Origin: UBA1731 sp964440985
GTDB taxonomy: Bacteria > Verrucomicrobiota > Kiritimatiellia > RFP12 > UBA1067
NCBI GenBank assembly: GCA_964440985.1
Contig: CAYTWE010000001.1
Location: 1-64,000, forward strand
DNA length: 64,000 bases
Reading direction: 5' to 3'
The position numbers and the translations under genes are program-made. Below the pieces are notes generated by a model, which saw only the letters and a program-made list of their open reading frames with translations, searched no databases and was not told the DNA's origin. Each line of letters starts with the position of its first letter. The stretch's first letter is position 1. Shown here piece after piece: positions 26,522 through 32,865 of this stretch.

Positions 26522-27769
26522 TCAGAAAGCATACGTGAGCGAAAGCCCGGCTGCATGCGAAAGACCATTTTCGGTATCGAACTTCACCTTCCTGCCGCTC
26601 GCCGGGTGCGAGTAGTAGACCGACTCGCCGCACATGAACACAAGACCGTAGCTGAGCGTGACATCAACAGGTCCGCAATGCCAGGCAAGAGCGAGCGTTC
26701 CGATGTGGCGGTCGCCGGGCGGAAGCATGGTAGAGCCGTTGTTGCTGGAGGTGCTGCACGGATCCATGTCAAACACATAGGAACCGAGGAGAGAGAAATT
26801 CTCGTGGAAATCCCACGCGCCGCCGAAGCCGATGCGGAAGACGTCATCCCAGCCAAGTTTCGTGGGCTTGCGTCCGTTCGGAAGATCGAAGTTAATGGCC
26901 GGCATCGAAGACCACTCCGTCCAGACCAATGTTGTGCCGAGGTGTACGGTTTCCGTAACATCCCAGTTTGCGCCTATCGTGACGGACTGCGGAAGGCGGA
27001 TATCTGCGCTCGCCGTTCCGTTGGCGCTTCTGTTCACCATGCTGTCAAGCGCCCCATTGCCTGAGTTCGCGTGCATCGACGCCCTGCCCTTGATTGTGGA
27101 ATCGATATATGACTTGTACATTGCACCCACCGAGAAGGTATCGGTAATCTTGTAGCGCGTAGAGACCTGCCAGCCCCAGTCGGAGAAGCTGTTGTCTCCC
27201 TTCAGACGGTATCTGCCACGAATATATCCGTATGGCGTCTGTACATACTGGTAGGAACGCTGCTCAAAGTCAAAGTACAGAAGGCGGAAGCCGGCTGACA
27301 CAGACCAGTCTTTGGTGATGCTGTACGAGAGGTTTGGCGTAAGCGTAAGCCCGCGCACAGTAGTCTCGATCGTATTCCAGTTCATCTCCCAGTCAGGATT
27401 GTAATGAGTGCCGAGACCGAACTCAGGTGCAAAGCCGAGACCGAAAGCGAAATCGTAGGGAAGAGGCTGAACGAGATGGAAGTGCGGAAGCACAAACGCG
27501 CCTGGATCCATCTTGCGTCCGTGATGTCCGTCAATCACAGTGTCGGCGGTCGGATGCTCCGTGACGAAACCGACGGTCACAATGGTATTCGTGAAATCCG
27601 CCATCGTTGCAGGGTTGTAGAAGTTTGCGGACGCATCAACGGCCTTACCCATCACTGCGCCGCCGAGTGCGGTACCCTTTGCCGATCCTTCATACAGCGC
27701 AAAACCTGCGCCAAACGCCGCTGTCGTCATGACGGAAACCGCCGCCACCATTGCACACGCTATTTTCAT
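26522..27769 (-). CDS. FadL/OmpP1-family outer-membrane channel
   Basis: 415 residues; start at 27769, where AGGAAGG lies upstream and the signal peptide (MKIACAMVAAVSVMTTAAFG) begins. FadL features: the N-terminal hatch GFALYEGSAKGTALGGA, the FYNPA motif, and repeated amphipathic strands ending in an aromatic residue (LSLTYAF), the signal for outer-membrane assembly. FadL channels let hydrophobic substrates such as long-chain fatty acids or aromatics across the outer membrane; the substrate here is unknown. It is monocistronic: a strong promoter (27807-27835) and its own terminator (26441-26483) bracket it. This shows that the organism has an outer membrane. Confidence 0.85.
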   Translation of the reverse strand: MKIACAMVAAVSVMTTAAFGAGFALYEGSAKGTALGGAVMGKAVDASANFYNPATMADFTNTIVTVGFVTEHPTADTVIDGHHGRKMDPGAFVLPHFHLVQPLPYDFAFGLGFAPEFGLGTHYNPDWEMNWNTIETTVRGLTLTPNLSYSITKDWSVSAGFRLLYFDFEQRSYQYVQTPYGYIRGRYRLKGDNSFSDWGWQVSTRYKITDTFSVGAMYKSYIDSTIKGRASMHANSGNGALDSMVNRSANGTASADIRLPQSVTIGANWDVTETVHLGTTLVWTEWSSMPAINFDLPNGRKPTKLGWDDVFRIGFGGAWDFHENFSLLGSYVFDMDPCSTSSNNGSTMLPPGDRHIGTLALAWHCGPVDVTLSYGLVFMCGESVYYSHPASGRKVKFDTENGLSHAAGLSLTYAF

Positions 27770-27800
27770 TCGCCTAACCTTCCTTTGGTTAAAAAGACAG

Positions 27801-27827
27801 TGTGACATTATATATCAAAGTGTCACA
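27801..27827. promoter_or_regulatory. Inverted repeat TGTGACA-N13-TGTCACA in the FadL-like promoter
   Basis: Perfect seven-base arms at 27801-27807 and 27821-27827, lying across the -10 and spacer of the promoter. This placement fits an operator for a dimeric repressor. Confidence 0.5.
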
Positions 27828-27835
27828 AAAGTCAA
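27807..27835 (-). promoter_or_regulatory. Near-consensus sigma-70 promoter of the FadL-like gene
   Basis: TTGACT (27830-27835) and TATAAT (27807-27812) with a 17-base spacer, 37 bases before the start codon at 27769. Confidence 0.8.
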
Positions 27836-27839
27836 ACAG

Positions 27840-27873
27840 AAAAAAGGTGGTCCGCAACTGACGTTGCGAACCG
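27840..27873 (-). terminator. Intrinsic terminator of the ribosomal-protein operon
   Basis: A ten-base stem with one G-T pair (GGTTCGCAAC / GTTGCGGACC) and a four-base loop, followed by ACC and a seven-T run. It lies about 22 bases after the rplL stop. Confidence 0.88.
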
Positions 27874-27895
27874 CCCTTCAACCATGCAACCGAAG

Positions 27896-28261
27896 TTACT
27901 TGATCTCGACCTCTGCACCGGCCTTCTTGAGCTGCTCGGCAATCTTGTCGGCATCTTCCTTGGAAGCACCTTCCTTGACGGTCTTGGGAGCACCGTCGAC
28001 GAGATCCTTCGCATCCTTGAGTCCGAGACCCGTGATGGCGCGGATTTCCTTGATGACGGCAATCTTGTTGGCGCCAGCGGCCTTGAGGACAACGTCGAAC
28101 TCCGTCTTCTCTTCGGCAGGAGCGGCACCAGCGGCGGGGCCGGCAACGGCAACTGCAGCGGCGGCGGAAACGCCCCACGCCTCTTCGAGAGCCTTAACGA
28201 GCTCGTTGATTTCGAGAACGGTCTTGCCAGACAGTTCGTTGATGATTTCTTCGTTCGTCAT
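27896..28261 (-). CDS. rplL: 50S ribosomal protein L7/L12
   Basis: 121 residues, normal length. It forms the dimeric ribosomal stalk that recruits translation factors. The N-terminal dimerisation helices, the Ala/Gly/Pro hinge (about residues 33-48) and the C-terminal domain with EIRAITGLGLKDAKDLVDGAP are all present. It is the last gene of the operon; a strong terminator follows, whereas rpoB normally comes next in bacteria. Confidence 0.98.
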   Translation of the reverse strand: MTNEEIINELSGKTVLEINELVKALEEAWGVSAAAAVAVAGPAAGAAPAEEKTEFDVVLKAAGANKIAVIKEIRAITGLGLKDAKDLVDGAPKTVKEGASKEDADKIAEQLKKAGAEVEIK

Positions 28262-28348
28262 TTTCTTCTTCCTTTGTTTTACTTTTCAACCCAAGCCGTG
28301 TTCCATGCTTGGGAAATCAGTGTCATGCCGCCAGAAGGCGGCACTTGA

Positions 28349-28855
28349 TCAAGCGGCGGGAGCGGCCTCGCCACCCTCCTTCTTCGCCTTCTCGGAAAGG
28401 ACACGTGCAAGGCGCGTTGCAGGCTCCTTGAGGAGCATGAGCAACGTAGCGCGGAGCTCGTTCTTGCCGGGAATCTTCGAGAGCGCTTCAACCATCGCGG
28501 CATCGACAATCTTGTTGTCGTAGTCGGCACCCTTGACGGATGCTTTGCCGGCGGAGTTCTTCACAAACTCCATGATCGACTTCGCTACGGCAGTCGGCTC
28601 GCCCTTGCCCGTAACGATGGCCGTAGGACCGGCAAACATCGCGTTGACCTCATCGCTCCAGCCCTTCTCCTTCGCAACATGGGCGAGGAAGGTGTTCTTG
28701 ACGACGAGGAGGCGGGACTCCTGAGTGCGGAGAGCGGCGCGGAGAGCAGCAAGCTGCGTCACGGACACGCCGCCGTAGTTGATGATGAAGCAGTAGTCGC
28801 TCGCCTTGACGCGATCGACGACTTCGTTCATTATTGCGACTTTTTCGATTCTCAT
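28349..28855 (-). CDS. rplJ: 50S ribosomal protein L10
   Basis: 168 residues. It anchors L7/L12 dimers to the ribosome. Recognised by the YCFIINYGGVSVTQLAALR segment, RLLVVKNTF, and the C-terminal helix rich in Ala/Leu that binds L12. The start at 28855 has AGGAG upstream. Only 14 bases separate it from rplA, leaving no room for the separate L10-binding leader known from E. coli; 87 bases separate it from rplL. Confidence 0.97.
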   Translation of the reverse strand: MRIEKVAIMNEVVDRVKASDYCFIINYGGVSVTQLAALRAALRTQESRLLVVKNTFLAHVAKEKGWSDEVNAMFAGPTAIVTGKGEPTAVAKSIMEFVKNSAGKASVKGADYDNKIVDAAMVEALSKIPGKNELRATLLMLLKEPATRLARVLSEKAKKEGGEAAPAA

Positions 28856-28869
28856 TTCGTCACACTCCT

Positions 28870-29565
28870 TTACTCGGCGTCAGCCGTAAGAATGCAGGGG
28901 ACGCCAGGCCCCATCGTGGAGCAGAGCGTAAGGGTCTTGACGAACTGCCCCTTCACGGTAGCAGGCTTCGCGGACTGCACAGCGGCAATCACAGCGTTGA
29001 CGTTCTGCACGAGCTTGTCGGCATCAAACGAAAGCTTGCCGGCGATGACGCAGCAGTTGCCTGTCTTGTCCATGCGGAAATCGACCTTGCCCGCCTTCGC
29101 CTCCTTGACGGCCGTCGCCGGATCATCGGTCACGGTTCCCGTCTTGGGATTGGGCATGAGACCGCGAGGACCGAGGACGCGGGCGCACTTGCGCACGCTC
29201 TTCATCGCCTCAACCGTTGCGATCGCAACGTCAAAATCGCACCAGCCCTCCTTCGTGATCTTCTCGACGAGATCGTCAAGACCGACGAAATCAGCACCAG
29301 CGGCGCGAGCCTCATCAGCGTGTTCACCGCCGGCGAAGACGAGAACCTTGACGTTCTTGCCGGATCCGGCGGGGAGCTTCACCGTGCCACGCACGGGAGA
29401 GTCGCTCTTGACGAGATCCACACCCATCTTGAACGCGACGTCAAGGGTCTCATCGAACTTAGCCGCAGGATGAGCCTTGATGAACTTTACGGCCTCAGCG
29501 ACCGACACAGGCTGCTTGGGGAGAGCCTTGGCGATGCTGCGATACTTCTTACCAAATTTAGCCAT
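28870..29565 (-). CDS. rplA: 50S ribosomal protein L1
   Basis: 231 residues, usual length. It binds 23S rRNA at the L1 stalk and often represses its own operon. The family segments GTVKLPAGSGKNVKVLVFA and LGPRGLMPNPKTGTV are intact. It starts MAKFGKKYR, 13 bases after rplK stops. Confidence 0.98.
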   Translation of the reverse strand: MAKFGKKYRSIAKALPKQPVSVAEAVKFIKAHPAAKFDETLDVAFKMGVDLVKSDSPVRGTVKLPAGSGKNVKVLVFAGGEHADEARAAGADFVGLDDLVEKITKEGWCDFDVAIATVEAMKSVRKCARVLGPRGLMPNPKTGTVTDDPATAVKEAKAGKVDFRMDKTGNCCVIAGKLSFDADKLVQNVNAVIAAVQSAKPATVKGQFVKTLTLCSTMGPGVPCILTADAE

Positions 29566-29578
29566 GGGTCACTTCCTT

Positions 29579-30004
29579 TCAGTCAACAACCTCAATGCCC
29601 ATGTTGCGCGCCGTGCCAGCAATCATGCGCATGGCGGCCTCAGGATCTGTCGTGTTGAGGTCAGCCTTCTTCATCTCGACAATCTTCGCGAGCTGAGCCT
29701 TCGTGACCTTGCCAACCTTGTTCTTGTTCGGAACGCCAGAACCCTTGGCGAGACCGGCTTCCTTCTTGAGGAGCACGGACGCGGGCGGCGACTTGAATTC
29801 GAGGGAGAAGCTGCGATCCTGATAGACCGTGATGATAACAGGAATCACGAGACCGGCCTGCTTCGCCGTCTTCGCATTGAACTCCTTGCAGAACTGCATG
29901 ATGTTGACACCAGCAGAACCGAGTGCCGGACCGACCGGCGGCGCAGGATTCGCGGCACCTGCCGGAATCTGGAGCTTGACTACGCCCTTGACCTTCTTGG
30001 CCAT
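29579..30004 (-). CDS. rplK: 50S ribosomal protein L11
   Basis: 141 residues. It binds the GTPase-associated centre of 23S rRNA and is needed for stringent-response sensing. The N-terminal signature IPAGAANPAPPVGPALGSAG and the ending GTARNMGIEV are diagnostic. Immediately upstream, after a 71-base spacer, is nusG, the normal order. Confidence 0.98.
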   Translation of the reverse strand: MAKKVKGVVKLQIPAGAANPAPPVGPALGSAGVNIMQFCKEFNAKTAKQAGLVIPVIITVYQDRSFSLEFKSPPASVLLKKEAGLAKGSGVPNKNKVGKVTKAQLAKIVEMKKADLNTTDPEAAMRMIAGTARNMGIEVVD

Positions 30005-30075
30005 ATCTTTCTTCCTTTATTCTCGTGTCCTCCCGGCGATCCTGCCGGTGCTGACGGACCGATGACTTCAACGCA

Positions 30076-30693
30076 TCATATCGCAGGATTCGAATCGACG
30101 ATGTCCGCTGTAGACATCTTCTCGACCTGCCAATACTCAACGTCCACAGGCGTTTTGCGGCTGAAAATCTGAACTTCAACCGTGAGCTTGCCTTTGGGAT
30201 CGACAACCGTGACCTGTCCCACCTGCCCTTGGAAGGGACCGTCAATGACTTTCACCGTGTCATCCACGTTGAAAAGAACCTTTGGACGCGGCGGCGGTTC
30301 ACTCTTTCCGCCACCCTTGCCGGAGGAGAGTATCGCATCAATCTCCGACTGCTTGAGGGGCATCGGACGCTCCCCTCCAATGAAACCTATGACACCCGGC
30401 GTCGCACGAAGGAACTGCCATGTGCGATCGTATACCGCCTTCTTTCCGGTCGCGGGGTCAATGCCTACCGAATCATCATAAAGAGCCAATTCGCAGAGCA
30501 CATATCCAGGGAAGAACTTCTTGACAAGCGTACGGCTCTTTCCGTTCTTCTTCTCAGTGACCCGCTCGGTGGGAATGAGGCACTCGCCGATGTAGTCCTC
30601 CATGGCCTCGAGTTTCCTGCGAGCCACAATCGACCGCTGAGCCTTGTTCTCCTGCCCAGTCAGCGTATGCAGAACAAACCATTCTTTCTTCAT
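30076..30693 (-). CDS. nusG: Transcription termination/antitermination protein NusG
   Basis: 205 residues from the ATG at 30693. NusG binds RNA polymerase, suppresses pausing and couples it to ribosomes or Rho. The NGN domain opens EWFVLHTLTGQENK and carries FFPGYVLCEL; the C-terminal KOW domain has DTVKVIDGPFQGQVGQV. Residues about 125-145 form a Gly/Pro/Lys-rich insertion between the domains (GGGKSEPPPRP). It starts ten bases after secE. Confidence 0.95.
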   Translation of the reverse strand: MKKEWFVLHTLTGQENKAQRSIVARRKLEAMEDYIGECLIPTERVTEKKNGKSRTLVKKFFPGYVLCELALYDDSVGIDPATGKKAVYDRTWQFLRATPGVIGFIGGERPMPLKQSEIDAILSSGKGGGKSEPPPRPKVLFNVDDTVKVIDGPFQGQVGQVTVVDPKGKLTVEVQIFSRKTPVDVEYWQVEKMSTADIVDSNPAI

Positions 30694-30703
30694 CGCGGAT
30701 CTC

Positions 30704-30901
30704 TTACGCCCCTGCGTGAACAATCTGAATGAAGAGCTGGATCACCTTGTCGCAGGCAAGCGTAGTGACGGCCAGTATGAAGATGAACGCGACAACTACA
30801 AGCGTCGAGTCGTAGAGCTCATGCTTGTCGGGCCACGAAACACGTTTCGATTCGCCCTTTACCTCGGCAAGATAGCCCTTAATGCGATTGAACCAGTTCA
30901 T
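30704..30901 (-). CDS. secE: Preprotein translocase subunit SecE
   Basis: 65 residues with one membrane helix (TLVVVAFIFILAVTTLA), the minimal single-span form. The KGESKRVSWPDKHEL segment is the conserved amphipathic helix. It clamps SecY in the inner membrane. It lies between the tRNA-Trp gene and nusG. Confidence 0.95.
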   Translation of the reverse strand: MNWFNRIKGYLAEVKGESKRVSWPDKHELYDSTLVVVAFIFILAVTTLACDKVIQLFIQIVHAGA

Positions 30902-30921
30902 CTCCTGCTCCTCAATCCTTT

Positions 30922-30995
30922 TGGCAGGGTAGGAGGGAATCGAACCCCCATAGGCGGTTTTGGAGACCGCTGCACTGCCATTGTGCTACTACCCT
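30922..30995 (-). tRNA. trnW: tRNA-Trp (anticodon CCA)
   Basis: A 74-base cloverleaf including an encoded 3' CCA. Acceptor AGGGTAG pairs with CTACCCT; D stem GCAC/GTGC; anticodon stem GCGGT/ACCGC around loop CTCCAAA, reading anticodon CCA; T arm with TTCGATT. It sits between rpmG and secE, as in many bacterial tuf-secE regions. Confidence 0.97.
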
Positions 30996-31011
30996 AAAAA
31001 GAAAGGAAAAC

Positions 31012-31164
31012 CTACTTGACCTCTTTGTGTCCCGTGCGCTTTCCGCAGTGCGGACAGAACTTCGACTTCTCGACGCGCTCTGTCATCGTCTTCTTGTTGC
31101 GCGTAGTCGTATAGTTGCGGCGCTTGCAATCCGTGCACGCCAGAATGGCCAACTCTCTCGGCAT
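31012..31164 (-). CDS. rpmG: 50S ribosomal protein L33
   Basis: 50 residues, beginning MPRELAILACTDCKRRNYTT and ending GHKEVK. Two CxxC pairs (CTDC and CPHC) form the zinc-binding version of L33, so this is the zinc-dependent form. The gene lies between tuf and tRNA-Trp. Confidence 0.96.
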   Translation of the reverse strand: MPRELAILACTDCKRRNYTTTRNKKTMTERVEKSKFCPHCGKRTGHKEVK

Positions 31165-31196
31165 CTTAATCTTCCTCCCGTCTTTTGCGGTAGATC

Positions 31197-31251
31197 AAGT
31201 CCGCCCCCGCACCCGACCGACCACTTCGGCCGGATTGCGGGGAACGGACTT
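31197..31251 (-). promoter_or_regulatory. Long stem-loop between tuf and rpmG
   Basis: AAGTCCG (31197-31203) pairs with CGGACTT (31245-31251) and CCCCGC (31205-31210) with GCGGGG (31237-31242); the enclosed part can form a further GC-rich hairpin. There is no T-run on the minus strand, so it may be an RNA-processing or attenuating element. Confidence 0.5.
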
Positions 31252-31272
31252 TTCCCACAGAAGACGATCTAA

Positions 31273-32484
31273 TTACTTGATCACCTTCGAAACCGTGCCG
31301 GCGCCGACCGTGCGGCCGCCTTCGCGGATTGCGAAGCGCATCTTCTCCTCAAGCGCGACAGGCGCGATGAGCTTGACCTTGAGCGTCACGTTGTCACCAG
31401 GCATCACCATCTCGACGCCCTCAGGCAGCTCGATGTCGCCCGTCACGTCCGTCGTGCGGATGTAGAACTGCGGGCGGTAGCCCTTCATGAACGCCGTGTG
31501 GCGGCCACCCTCGTCCTTCGTGAGGACGTAGACCTGACCCTCGAACTCGGTGTGCGGGGTGATCGAACCCGGCTTGGCGAGCACCTGACCACGCTCGACA
31601 TCCTCCTTCTTCGTGCCACGGAGAAGGCAGCCGATGTTGTCGCCGGCCTGACCCTGATCAAGAAGCTTGCGGAACATCTCAACGCCCGTGACGGCCGTCT
31701 TCGCCGTCGGCTTGAGACCGACGATCTCAACTTCGTCGCCGACCTTGATGACACCGCGCTCAACACGACCGGTGACGACCGTGCCGCGACCTTCAATCGA
31801 GAAGATGTCCTCGATAGGCATGAGGAACGGCTGGTCAAGAGCGCGCTCAGGCTCAGGGATGTAGCTGTCAAGGGCAGCCATAAGCTCGTCGATGCACTTG
31901 CACGCCGCATCGTCCTTGCTCGTGGCCTGGGTTGCGGGATAGGCGGCGCCGCGGATCACCGGAGCGTTGTCGCCATCGTAGTCGTACTTGGAAAGAAGTT
32001 CGCGAACCTCCATCTCAACGAGGTCGAGCATCTCGGCATCGTCAACGAGATCGCACTTGTTGAGGAACACGACAATCTTCGGAACGCCGACCTGGCGGGC
32101 GAGAAGGACGTGTTCACGCGTCTGGGGCATCGGACCGTCGACGGCGGAGACAACGAGGATGGCACCATCCATCTGCGCCGCACCCGTAATCATGTTCTTG
32201 ACATAGTCAGCATGTCCCGGGCAGTCAACGTGCGCGTAGTGGCGGTTCTCGGTCGCGTACTCGACGTGGGAGGACGCAATCGTCAAAATCTTAGTGGCAT
32301 CACGGCGGCCGGCGGACTCAGAAGCCTTGGCGACCTGGTCGTACTTGATCTCATCGCAGAGACCCTTAAGGGACTGTACGTGCGTGATGGCGGCCGTGAG
32401 TGTGGTCTTGCCGTGGTCGACGTGGCCGATTGTGCCGACGTTCACGTGCGGCTTTCCGCCGCGATCGAATGTTTCCTTAGCCAT
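31273..32484 (-). CDS. tuf: Elongation factor Tu
   Basis: 403 residues from MAKETFDRGGKPHVNVGT; the frame is open further upstream but GGAG and the universal start fix 32484. It delivers aminoacyl-tRNA to the ribosome with GTP. G motifs GHVDHGKT, DCPGHADY and NKCD are intact, and domains 2-3 follow with GRGTVVTGRVERG. It is the first protein gene after tRNA-Thr. Confidence 0.99.
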   Translation of the reverse strand: MAKETFDRGGKPHVNVGTIGHVDHGKTTLTAAITHVQSLKGLCDEIKYDQVAKASESAGRRDATKILTIASSHVEYATENRHYAHVDCPGHADYVKNMITGAAQMDGAILVVSAVDGPMPQTREHVLLARQVGVPKIVVFLNKCDLVDDAEMLDLVEMEVRELLSKYDYDGDNAPVIRGAAYPATQATSKDDAACKCIDELMAALDSYIPEPERALDQPFLMPIEDIFSIEGRGTVVTGRVERGVIKVGDEVEIVGLKPTAKTAVTGVEMFRKLLDQGQAGDNIGCLLRGTKKEDVERGQVLAKPGSITPHTEFEGQVYVLTKDEGGRHTAFMKGYRPQFYIRTTDVTGDIELPEGVEMVMPGDNVTLKVKLIAPVALEEKMRFAIREGGRTVGAGTVSKVIK

Positions 32485-32535
32485 TTTCAGTGGTCTCCTG
32501 TAGGTTTGTTCTTGTCTTTTCTGTTCAGGGGCAAA

Positions 32536-32611
<76 letters not shown>

Positions 32612-32636
32612 CTTATGTCCCTAAAAAGAAGTTCGT

Positions 32637-32665
32637 AGTATACTACATATGCCCTTTTACCGCAA
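32637..32665 (-). promoter_or_regulatory. Promoter of the tRNA-Thr-tuf-ribosomal operon
   Basis: TTGCGG (32660-32665) and TATACT (32637-32642) with a 17-base spacer, about 25 bases before the tRNA. The -35 lies within the inverted repeat TTTTACC-N6-GGTAAAA (32655-32674), and the -10 within the palindrome GTAGTATACTAC (32635-32646). Confidence 0.65.
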
Positions 32666-32701
32666 GTGGTAAAATTAATAAAATGAAATGCCCGTAAAAA
32701 A

Positions 32702-32849
32702 GCCCCGCTTTGCCGTAGCACAGGATCCCCGGGACCTCAAGTCCAAGCGGAGACCTTAGTCGGTTTGCCAAAGCGCACCGCATTCAGGCTATCCTCACAA
32801 AAACGAAGGTCGGAGAAATTACCTGCCAAGTCCGCGTGCAAAACAGGGC
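32702..32849 (-). ncRNA. Structured RNA candidate, 6S-like
   Basis: On the minus strand the ends pair over 12 bases: GCCCTGTTTTGC (32849-32838) with GCAAAGCGGGGC (32713-32702), followed by six Ts (32701-32696). Inside, GACCTT pairs with AAGGTC to close an apical arm, and GCAGG can pair with CCTGT near the base. Between them is a wide bubble whose 3' side carries the small hairpin GGAC-TTGAG-GTCC. A closing stem, central bubble with a 3'-side hairpin, and apical arm is the layout of 6S RNA, which binds RNA polymerase. The length (148) is a little short. It starts 16 bases after pheT ends, so it could instead be an elaborate pheT 3' end. Structure was judged by hand only. Confidence 0.5.
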
Positions 32850-32865
32850 CCACGATGTACAAAGA

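Noticed and set aside
27801..27827. CRP/FNR site in the FadL-type promoter
   Set aside because: CRP-type sites have TGTGA and TCACA six bases apart; here the arms are 13 bases apart, so a different regulator is more likely.
28262..28348. L10-type autoregulatory leader
   Set aside because: The spacer lies between rplJ and rplL, not ahead of rplJ, and shows no clear kink-turn or conserved L10-binding structure.
32702..32849. SRP RNA, RNase P RNA or tmRNA as identity of the structured element
   Set aside because: Hallmark sequences (the SRP GGAAG tetraloop region, RNase P GAGGAAAGTCC, the tRNA-like ends of tmRNA) are absent.
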